From Hyposmocoma kahamanoa (taxonomy: Eukaryota > Arthropoda > Insecta > Lepidoptera > Cosmopterigidae): 64,000 nucleotides of DNA. The stretch spans positions 2,794,151 through 2,858,150 of the forward strand of contig NW_020654289.1 of assembly GCF_003589595.1 (NCBI RefSeq), read 5' to 3'. Below the pieces are notes generated by a model. That model saw nothing but the letters and a program-made list of their open reading frames with translations, made no database searches and was not told the origin of the DNA. Positions 42,490 to 54,700 of the stretch are shown in pieces (positions within the stretch are counted from its first letter, which is position 1; every line of letters starts with the position of its first letter). Position numbers and translations under genes: made by a program.

Positions 42490-43950
42490 AAAATTTCAAT
42501 TAATTATTTTTGTTTGGTCATATTCATGTACTAATGTGCATGGGTCCTGATGGCGCATTCACCGTATGTTGACATGCTGTCTTCACTTGCTCGCCAACGA
42601 CAACCTACTCAGTGTAAACACTGAGACGTTTGACAACCATTGTTTGCTGCCAAAGTTGCCCGAGTCATAGTCTTAGTGAAGAATATAAAATGGAAGACTG
42701 CAGGAGTCACGAAAGCTTACTTTTCTGTGTATTGAATCTGATGCCATGTTTCATGCAACTTCCATAGAAATAAATGTGCCGATTAACCAAACTGATGATC
42801 AATCAAATTGATGACATCCTAAGAAATGGCTAGGCTAGGAGTATTCTCAAGTAACGAGCACGTATGGAAGTATTTATGACTGTTGATGAGGAGAAAGAGA
42901 AAGAAGAAAAAGAGGAGAAGAGAAGAAGAAAAAATAAAAATAAAAGAATTACTAATTGACAAATGTCACTATAGATAGTCTGACACTACATATTATACTA
43001 TATGTACTGTCAGACCTTATATAAGTGTAGTCTGTAGGTTATAATTAGCAAGGGTTCAATATAATGATAATTGTTTAGAGTTATGTATAAATTTTTAAGA
43101 TACTGTAGTGCAACAAAAATGTTTTTGTTAGCATGTATGGACGGGTTTACTGCTATGCTTAGAGAGAGGGTTTCTTCACTTAGACAGAGTGCTAGGTAGC
43201 GTCGTGGCTGCTATGTCTCGTCCATACAGTGGATGTTAGTTATAAAAGTAATGTTATTTATTGCATGTTTAAACCTCTTAATGTTATTTAATTCCTAATT
43301 CTTAATTTTGTCATTATATGGATTTATGTTTGAAATGTTTATTATTATTATTACAGCAAGTGGAAGACTATGTGTGATGTATGGTTAAATTATTGTTAAT
43401 TATATATTCTTTTTATTATTTTATTTATTTATTACATTTAAAGCACTTAAAACATTCCAGTATAACATAAACTTAACATAAATAATACTGAATAATAATT
43501 TAAAAAATTGTATAGTTGTTTTTGGGCCCTCGTTGCTTTTAAGCCCTAAGATCTTAGGGACAAGGAGGTGACTGAAAAATAGTGCTGTCTGCGAAAACAA
43601 CAATTTCAAGCCGCACAAGCTGATACACGTCCTTTTGCCCTCTGACATGTTTGGCGTACAATTTATCATTTGTTTATGTTTTGGCTTAACAAGTTATTTT
43701 TGTCTAAAAAGTGTCATTGTGGCAATAAAGGATTTTTGTATTTCTGTTAGTATTTAATTAAGTTTTGCCATATACTGGTAATTCATTGCACAAAAACATT
43801 TCTATGTGTAGCGTGTGCGTTGCCATTCCTCTTAGTGGGCGTGAGTCGTTAACATCGTGTATATACCCAGAAATAGAGGCGAAATGTCATTTAATTTGTT
43901 TGAAAACTATTCTGCCATATCATAACTGTGACAACTGCGCTCCGATTGGC
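42490..43950. other. Upstream region of gene B
   Basis: It should contain the promoter and noncoding first exon of gene B, but neither could be fixed. A purine-rich run (GAGAAAGAGAAAGAAG-like) occupies 42890-42950. A reverse CCAAT motif (GATTGGCT) is at about 43945, next to the start of a plus-strand candidate gene. Confidence 0.35.
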
Positions 43951-44029
43951 TAGCCCGAGTTCGAAACAATTGACGGGCGTCGTCAACTGTTTCACTTCAA
44001 ATCCACCAGTTAACTTGAGCTTTGCTATA

Positions 44030-44356
44030 ATGGACGAAAAGGGTAAAATTACATATTTAATATTTAATTACCGATCAAATTTGATTCCCTTTGTTTTGTA
44101 ATTAGATGTTTTGCTATTTTTCCCACACCACCGAATAGAACAGCACGGCATTGTTAGAGATATTATCTTTATTACAATAAATACAGAATATATTTTGGAA
44201 CATACGGAGACGTACACACAGGTTAGTAGTTGGCCTGTCTATATTTCAGTGCAAACGAGAGTTGATATTTACAAGCGCTGCATCGCTAATGTGTTACCAG
44301 GAATATACGCCCCTTACTTTGTCTCTATTTCTGGTTATATACTCGATGGTCGTTAA
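44030..44356 (+). CDS. Candidate small two-exon gene (87 aa), unknown function
   Basis: ATG at 44030 begins a 13-bp coding exon (MDEK) with donor GTAAAA. A 63-bp intron follows, with acceptor TTTGTAATTAG, then a frame open to a stop at 44356. The phases agree. The second exon reads VLLFFPHHRIEQHGIVRDI and could instead donate at GTTAGT (44222) to an unseen exon. No family recognised. A reverse CCAAT motif lies about 85 bp upstream. It could equally be chance. Confidence 0.3.
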
Positions 44357-44684
44357 TAAGGGGTGTCACTACACCTTGATCTTTGTATGTATATCCCACC
44401 CCTGAACATAAGTCTATTCCAATAAAAGGTTGTGAATCAAATATTAAAGTATTGACTTTAAAATTCAATTTAAAGTTAGTGCCTATGCATGTTGTTAGTT
44501 AAAATTAGATAGGTATAATAATTATTTATTTCATTTCAAGTATAAATTTTTTTGGTTAGTTCTTCTCAAAAGTAATTTTCTAATTTAGGTTTGATGTTTT
44601 TACAATTTAATGATATATTTATTTCTTTCCAGGGTTAATACCTTTAGTTTATCGAGTTCTCAGGTTTTCGCGATTGTTACACAT

Positions 44685-44927
44685 AGGAAATGAAACTATT
44701 TTTTTCGGATTTAAATCGCCTATATTTGTTTTTTCAAACAAACTGACGTTTCGGGCCCTTTACAGGTTCCATGGTCACGTTTGACTCTTAAATTGCATAT
44801 ATTTGTTTTTTCAAACAAACCAACGTTTCAACTGTGACCATGGGACCTGTAAAGGGCCCGAAACGTCGGTTTGTTTGAAAAAACAAATATACGCGATTTA
44901 AATCCGGAAAAATAGTTTCATTTCCTA
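44685..44927. repeat. Long inverted repeat with about 98-bp arms
   Basis: Arms 44685-44784 and 44829-44927 pair with few mismatches, sharing CGTTTCGGGCCCTTTACAGG and ATTTGTTTTTTCAAACAAAC. Partial copies of one arm are found near 44930-44995, 49430-49500, 49790-49870 and 54360-54420. Confidence 0.8.
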
Positions 44928-45622
44928 TAAAACACGCGTATATTTGTTCTTTTTTCAAATAAACCAATGTATCGGGCCCTTCACAGTTGAAAATTCGATA
45001 ATACAGTATCAACAATTTATTATTATAGACATTTCGCGTCTTTATTTCACCACTGTAGGTAGATTGTAAACTTTTATCAAAAAAGTGTTCCGGCAAATAG
45101 CATATATATAAATTTTTCATGTATCAGTATCAGTTATCTTCAACTATTTTTTATTATTTTTCTTCTTCTTTTAAAAGCTCCATCGAAATAAACGATGATT
45201 TTTTATTATTATGAATTATGTCTTTAACTATTTGTGTTAGCCCATAATCCGACACGATAGTCCAAAGCGGGGTGAGGATTGCACGACATGTTTTGCAAGG
45301 CATGTAAATCTTCGACACGACATGAAAAATTCGTTAACATTTTTGTTAATATTATCATTTTATATTAAAGTGCAGTGTTTATAGTACTTTACTAATGGGA
45401 ACACTTTTTGTTGTACTTTCTTGAATTAAAGTGGAATAAACTTACCTAACATACTTAATAAGATATTGAACCACAGGTAATGAACGTTCCGTGTTTCACA
45501 CAGTATTTATTTGAACTGAATAGTACTTTTGTTGAAAATAGCACAAATTGAAAATTGCGTGTGTAAGCAAACACCGCGCAAAACATTGTCAGAGAGAAAA
45601 TAGATATTTAGCCGTCCGTCAA

Positions 45623-46284
45623 TGTCAAAGTCAAAGTCAAAGTCAAAGATTATTTATTCCATAGGTAAAATAAATTTACACTTGAAAACGTTACATTTAA
45701 GCTACTGCTCGTTCACTACGCTGACCTCCCTGAGAAGAACGAACAAGAAACTCTAGGGATTGCTCTTTTCAAATAAACTTAAATGCTATGGAATACACTT
45801 TGAATCAAATTTGTGTGGATTCTGGAGCCATGTCGTCTTTCCATACATCTTTATCTAACACGTAGTCTTCAATTTTGTAATATGATTTTTCGATCAAAAT
45901 ATTTTTAATGTAGTTTCTAAACTTAGGAAATGATAAACTTAATATATGCTCCGGAATCTTATTGTAAAAACGTATACAGTTCCCCATAAAAGAGTTGTTT
46001 ACCTTGGTTAAACGAAATCGTGGTACCATGAGTTTGGACTTAGCTCTAAGGTTAATATTATGGATATCTTCTTTCTTATTGAAATTATGTATATTTTTAC
46101 GGGCATACAAAATATTTGAGTAAATGTACTGTGATGCCACAGTCATGATACCAGTCTCCTTAAACTTTTCTCTGAGAGATACCCGAGAGCCTAGACGGTA
46201 CACAGAACGAATCGCTCGTTTTTGCAATACAAATATGGTTTGAATATCCGCCGCTTTACCCCACATGAGAATCCCGTAGGACAT
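45623..46284 (-). pseudogene. CR1/jockey-like LINE, polymerase C-terminus and 3' end
   Basis: An open minus frame of 159 codons encodes YGILMWGKAADIQTIFVLQK, RAIRSVYRL and IRFYNKIPEHILSL, the conserved C-terminal end of many insect LINE polymerases. The 3' UTR ends in four TTTGAC units (45622-45648), the kind of short tandem tail used by CR1-like LINEs. The copy is 5'-truncated. Confidence 0.8.
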
Positions 46285-46940
46285 TATACTATGGAAATGT
46301 CACTTTGACTTTAAAATAAACGTCAAATTTTTTGTTTGGTACTCATTTGGTACTGGAATTATATCTTTTGAGCTATTTATGTGAAATGTAATCAATTATT
46401 ATTTTGTGATGAAGTAATTGCAGTAAGATATACTTACTTTTAAAGATATAGAAAGTGTAAAAATTATCTGTTGAATTTGAACCGTAAATGTCGTGTTGGG
46501 TCATGGAAACATTTCCATTTTGAAAAAAAATCATATTTTTCAGAAAATAAATATTTTTCAGAAAATAAATATTTTTCCGGGTATTTTTCCAACATTTTTC
46601 CTTTAATTATCCACATTTTGACGTTGACTGCCGTCTGCTAACTAAAATGCGCTTAAGTGACAAAATAAGTAAGTTCCGACAAGTCGAACACGTTAATTAA
46701 TTTTAATTGTTTTTAAAAGAGAATTTTGTGCGCTATATTTTGCTATTTAAAACGGATATTTGATCATTTGTCACTTAGTCGCGTTTTAATTAGTGGACGG
46801 CAGAACGTTGGAGCCAATATCAATTTTACAAACGTTGCCAATTTTTCGGAAAACGGTACACATAGGTAGTGTTAGGAAAAAAAATAATATAGAAAATTCA
46901 TATTTTTCAGAAAAATAATAATTTGAATAAATTTTCCATA

Positions 46941-47340
46941 TTTGTTATAATTATTAATACAAAGATCGAACACTCAGAAAAAAATTTCTTCGATCCGGCC
47001 GGATTCGAACCGACGTCTTGTAGCTTACCGTGCCAGACGCTATACCAACTAAGCCACGGAACGGACCAGCGGACCTCACAATTTTTTTTGTGTGCTTGCG
47101 TCGTATCTTTGTATTTCGTTTTTTTTTCAAGGACTTTGAATTTACAGTGAACAGCGACATCTCTCGCCAGGGCTGGTAACTGTACGACTAAAAAGTCGTT
47201 GAAAAAACCAAATACAAAGATAGAAATAATTTTTTCTGAATATTCGATCTTTGTATAGTGTGTGTGTGTGCGTTGTATTAATAATTATTACAAACTAGTG
47301 GAATAATTTCTTAATTAATTGAATATCAATTCAATAAAAA
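46941..47340. repeat. tRNA-headed inverted-repeat element (family S2)
   Basis: The left end TTGTTATAATTATTAATAC and the right end TATTAATAATTATTACAAAC are inverted copies, as are the inner TTCGATCCGG/CAAAGATCG blocks. On minus it holds a tRNA-like head with A box TGGCTTAGTTGG and a perfect B box GGTTCGAATCC (46995-47060). It lies inside a copy of the GGAAAAATT-rich repeat. Confidence 0.75.
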
Positions 47341-47458
47341 TTTGAATTTTCCACATTTGATACTAAAGTATTTACACCTGTCACAAGTTAAAGAAACGAA
47401 AGAACGAAAACGGTGACCCCATGTCTTTTTTTACCTTTGTTTTCACTGATATCTGTTT

Positions 47459-47858
47459 TTAACCGACTTCAAAAAAGGAGGAGGATTTTTTTTGTATGTA
47501 TGCTACGCGATAACTCCGGTATTTGTGAACCGATTTTCATGATTCTTTTTTTGTTGGATAGGGGTACTTCCATAGTGGTCCCATTTCATTTTGAAGAAAA
47601 GCATCCACCTCGAAGGGTGGCTGTTCACGCATGAAGATTCATTTTCATAAATAGCGCCTAACTTTAATTTAGGAGCAATTACTTTAATGGTTGATTTTGC
47701 TATTTCTCCAATTCAAGGCGTTTTTCTCTGAATGTACTTTGAGTAGTGAGAACCGATTTTTATTATCTCCAGTGTCCTGTATAGTGGCGAACTAGGGGAT
47801 ATTTCAATAAAACTTAGCAAATAGACGTGATTCCACTTACTTTTGAGGTTGGTTATTT
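47459..47858 (+). repeat. CCGACTTC-type dispersed repeat, full copy
   Basis: About 400 bp bounded by AACCGACTTCAAAAAAGG and TTTTGAGGTTGGTT, which are imperfect inverted ends. The inside has CTATTTCTCCAATTCAAGGC and other conserved blocks. Copies are at 12465-12735, 14468-14690, 36975-37175, 54040-54250, 54828-55268, 56463-56883 and 56888-57716. Confidence 0.8.
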
Positions 47859-48495
47859 TAGATACATAATTTTATTTCATAATCCACGATAAACAAAACT
47901 TCAAAAGATATTTCTAAACGTAGAACGTTAATATCATAATAATTAAGAACCATTGAATAAAAATTTTCCAATTTGTCAGAATTTTTTCCGGATATAATTC
48001 CAGTATTTGAAAGTTTTCTGAAAATTACCCAACAGTAAGTACGCATTGCTTTTCCAACGACTGAAGTATGTTACACTAGACTGGTGCATTATGATTATGA
48101 GTTTTACACTACACAGGTAGCACCTTAGTCTAAAGGTAGCACTAACTAAGTAGGTATGACAACTGAATAGACGACTCTTCCGTTAAGCAAGGAATGCACT
48201 CAATGTACATATGTACCTTTCTTCCAAAGGTAAATAAAACCATTTGCATCTGATGATAACGTTATGGAGAAATAAAAAGCAGGCCACCTTTTGCGAATTG
48301 GGTAATTCACACAAGTCCTTGAAGGCAATTTATAAGTCTTCTACGATATTCGTCACGATGCACATAATTATTTGTCACACACACACATTGAACTAGGTCA
48401 ATGCACGCACTTAAATAAATATAGAAAACTGATTTGAATGATTCCTTTGATGGTAGCAAGTGGCAACAGCCTCGTTCTAATTACTCCAAGTCCAT

Positions 48496-48573
48496 ATGGG
48501 CAACTTCTTAAGGCGAGTTACCGGATGAGAATCCCTCTTCTCATCCGGTAACTCGCCTTAAGAAGTTGCCCAT
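48496..48573. repeat. Perfect 36-bp hairpin
   Basis: Two perfect 36-bp arms (starting ATGGGCAACTTCTTAAGGCG) around a 6-bp TCCCTC loop. No coding sequence between 48050 and 49670. Confidence 0.95.
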
Positions 48574-49678
48574 GCAAAATGTAATATTTTTTTATTGCAT
48601 TAATTGTAAGAGTGTACGATATACTATTAGAAAAATATACAGCTTTGGTCAATAAAAAATCATATTAAGGGAAGTTTTAAATCGGTACTTCACACTATGA
48701 GCGACAAACAATATCGAATAAGGTACAATCGATACTGTTCTAAAGCGACGGTGTGCGCGCACAGTTCGTAACTGACCGAATCGTTAGTATTCGTCGCGAT
48801 GCGATGTGAGAAAGTGAGGGCATGTCTCTTTCGTTTACTTTTAGCTTGTTTTAGTTACTTTTTTTGTTTTGCTGTTTGTTTTTTTAAATCGGAGTTTAAA
48901 GATTAATAGCCAAGGTAGATTATGTGGTTGATTTCATTATAAAATCACGTCTAATGAAAAAAATTATAATTAACTCGGTAAGTATTTTCAATTTTCTTAT
49001 ATTCCTTCATAATATCAAAAAATAAATGATCTAAAATATCACTTATACTAGTTCCTAAATATTTTTAAAATAATTGTTCTTTGTATCGTTTTTTCTTATC
49101 CAAGTGACCAGATGGCTGGTCAAACAAGAAAAACTATCAAAAAGGGGAGATTCGATAGTGTTCTAGGTGTATGTAATTTCGACAAAATTGTAACTGGCAA
49201 TTTCGATAGTATACGTGTTTATTTCTAGTCGTAGAGCTATCGAATGTACCACTATCCATGGTTTTCTATGGAAAACATCTATCGAGCTACCACTTACAAT
49301 GTTGTTCTACGCTACATACTTTGCAAATTGGCAGATTCGATTTTTTAAATGTTTAATTTTGAGTGTAAAATAGGGTGGTTTACATTAATATCAGACATAA
49401 CTGGTTGACGACTTTACCATCCCAGTCAGCCGTGAACATGGGATCTGTAAAGATCCTGAAACATTTCTTTGTTTAAAAAAAATAAATATACAAGATTTTT
49501 TCTGATTTCATAATTAAAGCATGACACTATAAAATATGTTGTTTTTAGAAACTCTTGACAACAATTATACTGAAGAAGAATTCAAATTTCCAAATGATAT
49601 TTACGATGAGGTCTTTTCCGTTTGATCTACAGAGGGTGGCAAGATATTTGATGGTCTGATAAATGATTTCCATAGCGT

Positions 49679-49795
49679 TTAGTAGCCTAATAGTTTGATC
49701 TATCACCTCTCAAGCAGAGGCCGTGGGTTCGAATTCGGACTCGCATCTCTGAGTTTTACGAATTTATGTGCGAAATTTCATAAACATGCAAAGGG
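49679..49795 (+). repeat. tRNA-derived SINE (family S3)
   Basis: It has a tRNA-like head with A-box-like TAGCCTAATAG and B box GGTTCGAATTC, then CTGAGTTTTACGAATTTATG, a body type often seen in lepidopteran SINEs (recollection, not searched). Confidence 0.6.
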
Positions 49796-49954
49796 CTTGA
49801 AACGTTGGTTTGTATGAAAAAACAAATTCAGGCGATTTAGATCCGAAAAAAAAAATAGTCTCATTTTCTAAGTGTAACTCGCGAAAACCTAAGAATTCGA
49901 TAAACACCTTATTGTTTCACTAACAAGTAAGTAACAATTAGCAGCAGTAGAGCT

Positions 49955-50222
49955 CCTTGTGAAAGAGTTCGTCCAGGGATGTACCACCTTTACTATTTGT
50001 GCCATCGAGTAGTAATGTGAGCATTATTTCGTTCCGGCTTGGAAGGATAAGGGTTCTGGTGAAATTACAGGTACATGGGACTTGTCAAATTATGTCTAAG
50101 GATGACAGGTGCAGTAGCAATAGCCCTCAGATCTTTGCGATTTAAAGCTCTGAGTGGCACTGCAACTGTTATGGATAGGCGTGTAGCTTACCATCAGGCG
50201 CACGACTTGTTCGTCCCTTCAC
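49955..50222. repeat. Dispersed repeat (GTGGCAGTGCCCCTC family), second copy
   Basis: Same block order as 25229-25490: GTGAAAGAGTTC, GGTGAAATTACA, then GCGCACGACTTGTTCGTCC. About 70-80 percent identity by eye. Confidence 0.6.
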
Positions 50223-50763
50223 TTGATTATTATATATGAAAAAATAACAAGACTGAAACTTGTCATGTTACTTATTTTTTCGATGTTACAAAGTAAAAAA
50301 AATAATTTGGCTGAATTCCATACAAAAAATTGATTTATTTCATAATTAGTAAATATACGTTAGTAAATTATAAAATCAGTGTTTGGTTTTGGTATCCTCT
50401 TCTTTTTCAGACCGTAAATTACTTGGTATATATAATCGAAAGTGTTAAACTTTTATTGATTTTATAAAAGCTGTCAATGAAAATTATCGAAACTGGTAGA
50501 TTGAATATTTGTTCAAATTTTACAAGCCCTGAATACTAACGAATCTACCACTTTCGATTAATTTCTAGCAAATTCTAACAAGGTAAACTATTGAAAGTGA
50601 AATATCTAGAAAAATACATAAAATTTTTAAATCATGCTAAGGCCTAAGAAAAACACATATGTATAATATAATAGCTATCATGATTGGGTGTCACTTTCAG
50701 TTTCAGTGTCGTGACACTATTAAAACTTATTATTCTAAGTCAAAATATAACTTCAAACTGGTC

Positions 50764-50773
50764 NNNNNNNNNN
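50764..50773. other. Assembly gap, 10 N
   Basis: Ten undetermined bases. It lies about 20 bp beyond the stop of the coiled-coil frame at 50796, so 3' sequence of that gene could be missing. Confidence 1.
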
Positions 50774-50795
50774 AATTCTAAACCATCGTGCTTAT

Positions 50796-51327
50796 TCAAA
50801 AATTGTCAAATCGTGCAGAACACCTTTGCCTCTCTAAAATCAAACGTTCATTATCTTTTTTTACCACCTCTGTTTCCTGCAGCACACTGTGGAGCAACGT
50901 GCTTAAATAGCTGTTTGCTTCAGAGAGTCTTCCCGAGTGTTTACAAGCGTCTCGTCGCTGTTGTTTGGACTTGTCTATTTGACTTCTTAGGGAGGCATTT
51001 TCCAGTCGCACGATTCTTATTCTGCAGTCGTTGTTAGGCAGCATTTCAATAAAATCTCGATTTCCTCAGTCGACAGTTTAAGTCTTTCAGTCTCGCAAGT
51101 TCCGTTTTTGCTTCGTATATTTTCGTCTGCAATTTAGTATTGTTTTCTCTCAACTGAATCGCTCTAGCCATTTCTTGATGTTGCTTGCCAGTAAGCACTT
51201 TTAATTGGTCTCGAAGAAGTTGATTTTCGTCCAGAACTTTCTCCAAACATAGACTTACTGGAGATAATTTATTGACCACCGCATTTCGAACAGCATTCTC
51301 AGTGAATTTTAAATTTTGTTTTTGCAT
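50796..51327 (-). pseudogene. Intronless coiled-coil protein gene broken by a frameshift
   Basis: Two adjacent minus frames look like one protein. The first, from ATG at 51327 (94 codons), carries LEKVLDENQLLRDQLKVL and AKTELARLKDLNCRLRK heptads. The second, reachable from about 51060, carries RIVRLENASLRSQIDKSKQQ, SEANSYLSTLLHSVL and VVKKDNERLILERQR. A one-base change near 51055-51065 separates them. The whole stretch has no intron, which suggests a retrocopy. No family was recognised. It is divergent from, and about 380 bp away from, the secreted-protein gene at 51703. Confidence 0.55.
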
Positions 51328-51702
51328 AGTCAGGATGAGGGACACACTTTATTAAGCTAAGGCATTTCTTCATTGGAAATTTTGGATCCCAAAAATGTGG
51401 ATGTTCGCGGTGATCAGCGTTGTGAAAAGTTAGTACTTATATGGGGTTTGACGAAGAGAAAAAGAAAAATCAATTTGAAACAACGTGTCAACTTTATTTT
51501 TTTATAAGTTCGTATGTGAATTTGCAGCCTGATAAAAACTATAAAAGACAATGGCTTCCTTTCGAGTTGCTTGATGTGGTCACAGAAATTGCAATGGATT
51601 GGGATGGGTTGTGGAGTTGCATAATGGGCTGAAGTTACAAATGCGAGTGCGGGAGGTTCAGAAGTGCAGTTTCCCGCGTCAGTAGACAGTCAACCAGCAC
51701 GC

Positions 51703-54700
51703 ATGTCGCACACGCGGACCATGGCCCTTCTCTGCGCTTGCGCATTCGTGGCCAATGTTGCGGCTGACCCTGCGCTACCACCGGTTAGCAGAATGGAAAA
51801 TAAAGGTTTGTAGATGTTCTTCATAAAGAATAGATATAAAAAACTATATTATTTTTTAAATTTTACGTATTCTAAATAGTAATCTGGTTAAAGAGCCAAT
51901 CACGTCTTGTTTTCGCTTGTAAAATAGATAGTTTTCAATAAACATAATTTCAATTAGTCTAGGTAGGTATTATAATTATGTGAAAGTTTTTTGGCTAAGC
52001 TAATTTCTATGTTCATTGACAAAAATGTTTCAGAGGCTTGGAATATCTGCAAAAAAATATTTACACCGTTTTACCTGTAAAATTGTACCATTTCATAGCT
52101 TACAAAATTGGTTCTTTACAAATGTAGAATAAGTTCAACATCCTCGTTATCGTTATCGGGGTCATTGGAACAGTAGGGACACGGAGCAATCCCCGTTCAT
52201 TGAATGGATTACCACACTTGGTTTCGTTTTTAAGACACCAATTTTTTGTTTCGGATGTTTAGCTTCTTTTCTAATAATAGAATTTGTTACCAGATTTTCT
52301 TTTGATTTGTAGTTTTTAATGCACGAAGTTTAATGATTTGTTCGTTTAAATTGTAAAGATTGTGTTCTACAGAGTATAATGTTACGACCCAATTCTTCTT
52401 TCTTTAGACCCTCGCTATTTCTTTTTCTGGGTCTGTTTCAGCGTCTGTATATGACATTTGACACCTTTCTCTTCCACCTATTGATCTTATTTTGCATACG
52501 ATCGGAGATAGTACAAATTGGTAAATGGCGCGTATGTAAATTTTACAAGAGAATGATTGAACGTCATTACTTTGATTTTCAATAGTTATGACATACGATT
52601 TTGCACAGTAAGCATTAATTTATGTTGTTTACGGACTGATAAAAATAGATGCCCGTAAATCGCGCTTATTTGGTTGGTACAATTGTTACGCATATTTGAT
52701 TTGGCCACTAATTTACCGAGATGGAAACTTATAATCAAATGCTAGTTACGCGTATCTGCACTATCCTCGACGATATGGTATTGTTTAAGGGAAGATAACA
52801 ACGCTTTCAGAATAGGCTCGTTAAATACGTTCCATCCATTGCAATCTCATAAATTTTGCATGTAATTCTATATAGGCCTCTGCTAGTGCGATCTATTTAG
52901 ATTTAGATCATTGCTACTAACTTGTAGCTGAGTGAACTCCTGTGCAAGTTAACGATCTCGCGGCGCCTTTGATCGTATCCAGTTGACCTAAATATGGATT
53001 GCGATTGCCGGACGTTCAGTGTCCCACCCTATTTTGCGACATGCTCTCGATTTCAAAGTGATGATTACTACCAACTGACGTAATATATCTTGGGTCAAAA
53101 TTTGAAGATAGTTTTAGAGGTGACAAAATCAACGTTGAAAGTTATTGGTGTCCGATTTGGAAAAATTGGTATAAACAAAACGTACTAGTGACAAAATTGA
53201 GAAAAGAAAAGCAGTCGAAGTTGTAGAGATTTTTTTTAATAAAAAATAAGTGCGCATTTCACCTCCATCTCACCTGATGGAAAGTGACGATGAGGTCGAG
53301 GATGTAGTATGCACACCTAAATAATGCCTATTCACTCTCGCCTTGAAAAGGTTCAAGTTACAGCGTTCGGGGAACAAGTCTGCAGGCAGGGAATTCCACT
53401 CCTTAGCCGCTCGCCATACAAATGTGGAAGCGAAACACTTTGTGTGAATCCGGCGAATATCCACGAAAAGGGTTGGAACCCCAGACCTCGTCTCGTCCCC
53501 CAATGATGGAAAGGGGAAGGCGGAATCAAATTATGCAATTTCATCGCACACTCTCCGTGATATATCCTGTAGAATACCGATAAGCTAGCAACTCTACGGC
53601 GGTGTTCAAGACTCTGCAGCTTCGCCTCTACTAATTCCGAGTCACCTATAAGCCTATAAATGATGACGAAGAAGAAAGAAATGTACCTATACAATAGTGA
53701 ACCATAGATTGGGGTAGGTCACGAATCGTGCGTGCCGGGTATAAGCCGTTTTTCGTTTATTGGCAATAGAGAGGAATTTGTTATACCTATAGTTTGTTTA
53801 GACCCCACCCACGAGCTCAATTGCAAATCGCTTCCTTAGACTGACGTACATGCTAAAATTATGCGTAGGAGACGCAATAGAACTAAAAGTACTGTCGTGA
53901 TATCATGTCGACATGCGCAGATTCCAGTCATCCCTTTTTTGTATGTAAATCGACTAGATATTGTATGTGTAATTTTTCTGACATGCGTGAAACGTTTTCA
54001 ATTCGACTGCATTTTTTTATACATGTTAAGCGATTATTTCGGCATTTGAGAACCGATTTCGATGATTCTTTTTTGTTGGAAATGGGGTATCTCGGTAATG
54101 GTTCCGTTCAAGTTTTTAAGAAAAAATTCACCTGTAAGGGACGTTATGGGATAAATTTAATGGATTTCATGAATTTCACACATTTTCTGTTAGCCAATTT
54201 CAATAAAACTTAGCAAATACTTAAATGTGATTACACAAACTTATGTGGTCAGTTCTTTTTTATAAAAAAGTCATTTATTCCGGATTTAAATAGAATATTT
54301 TTTTAATCAAAACAACTTTTCTGAGTCTTTACATTACAGCTGACTGAGATGGTAAGTAAACACAGGAAAAACGTTGGTTTGTTTAAAACTAATACGCGAT
54401 TTAGATTCGAAAAAAAAAACCAGATATTTTGCGTTGAGGAAAATTTGCGATAAAGACTGAAAATGTGATAGGAAATAATTAAAAACCGAATTTGAATCGA
54501 ACTTTCTTGCCATTCCTATCGTAAACAATGTAATCGACATTTTTAGCGAAATGGAGCAATTGGGAAAATGAACAACCCTTTACACGCGGTTTTTTATGTG
54601 TTATTTAGTTTTCGTTTTATTGTTAAGCAAAATCAGTACTTAACTGACATTTTCCTAAGCAGCATGCAGTCGCTAATCGTCTACTTTTATATACGCGCTC

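Noticed and set aside
53324..53506. Plus-strand open frame over the LINE tail
   Set aside because: It is antisense to recognisable polymerase C-terminal blocks.
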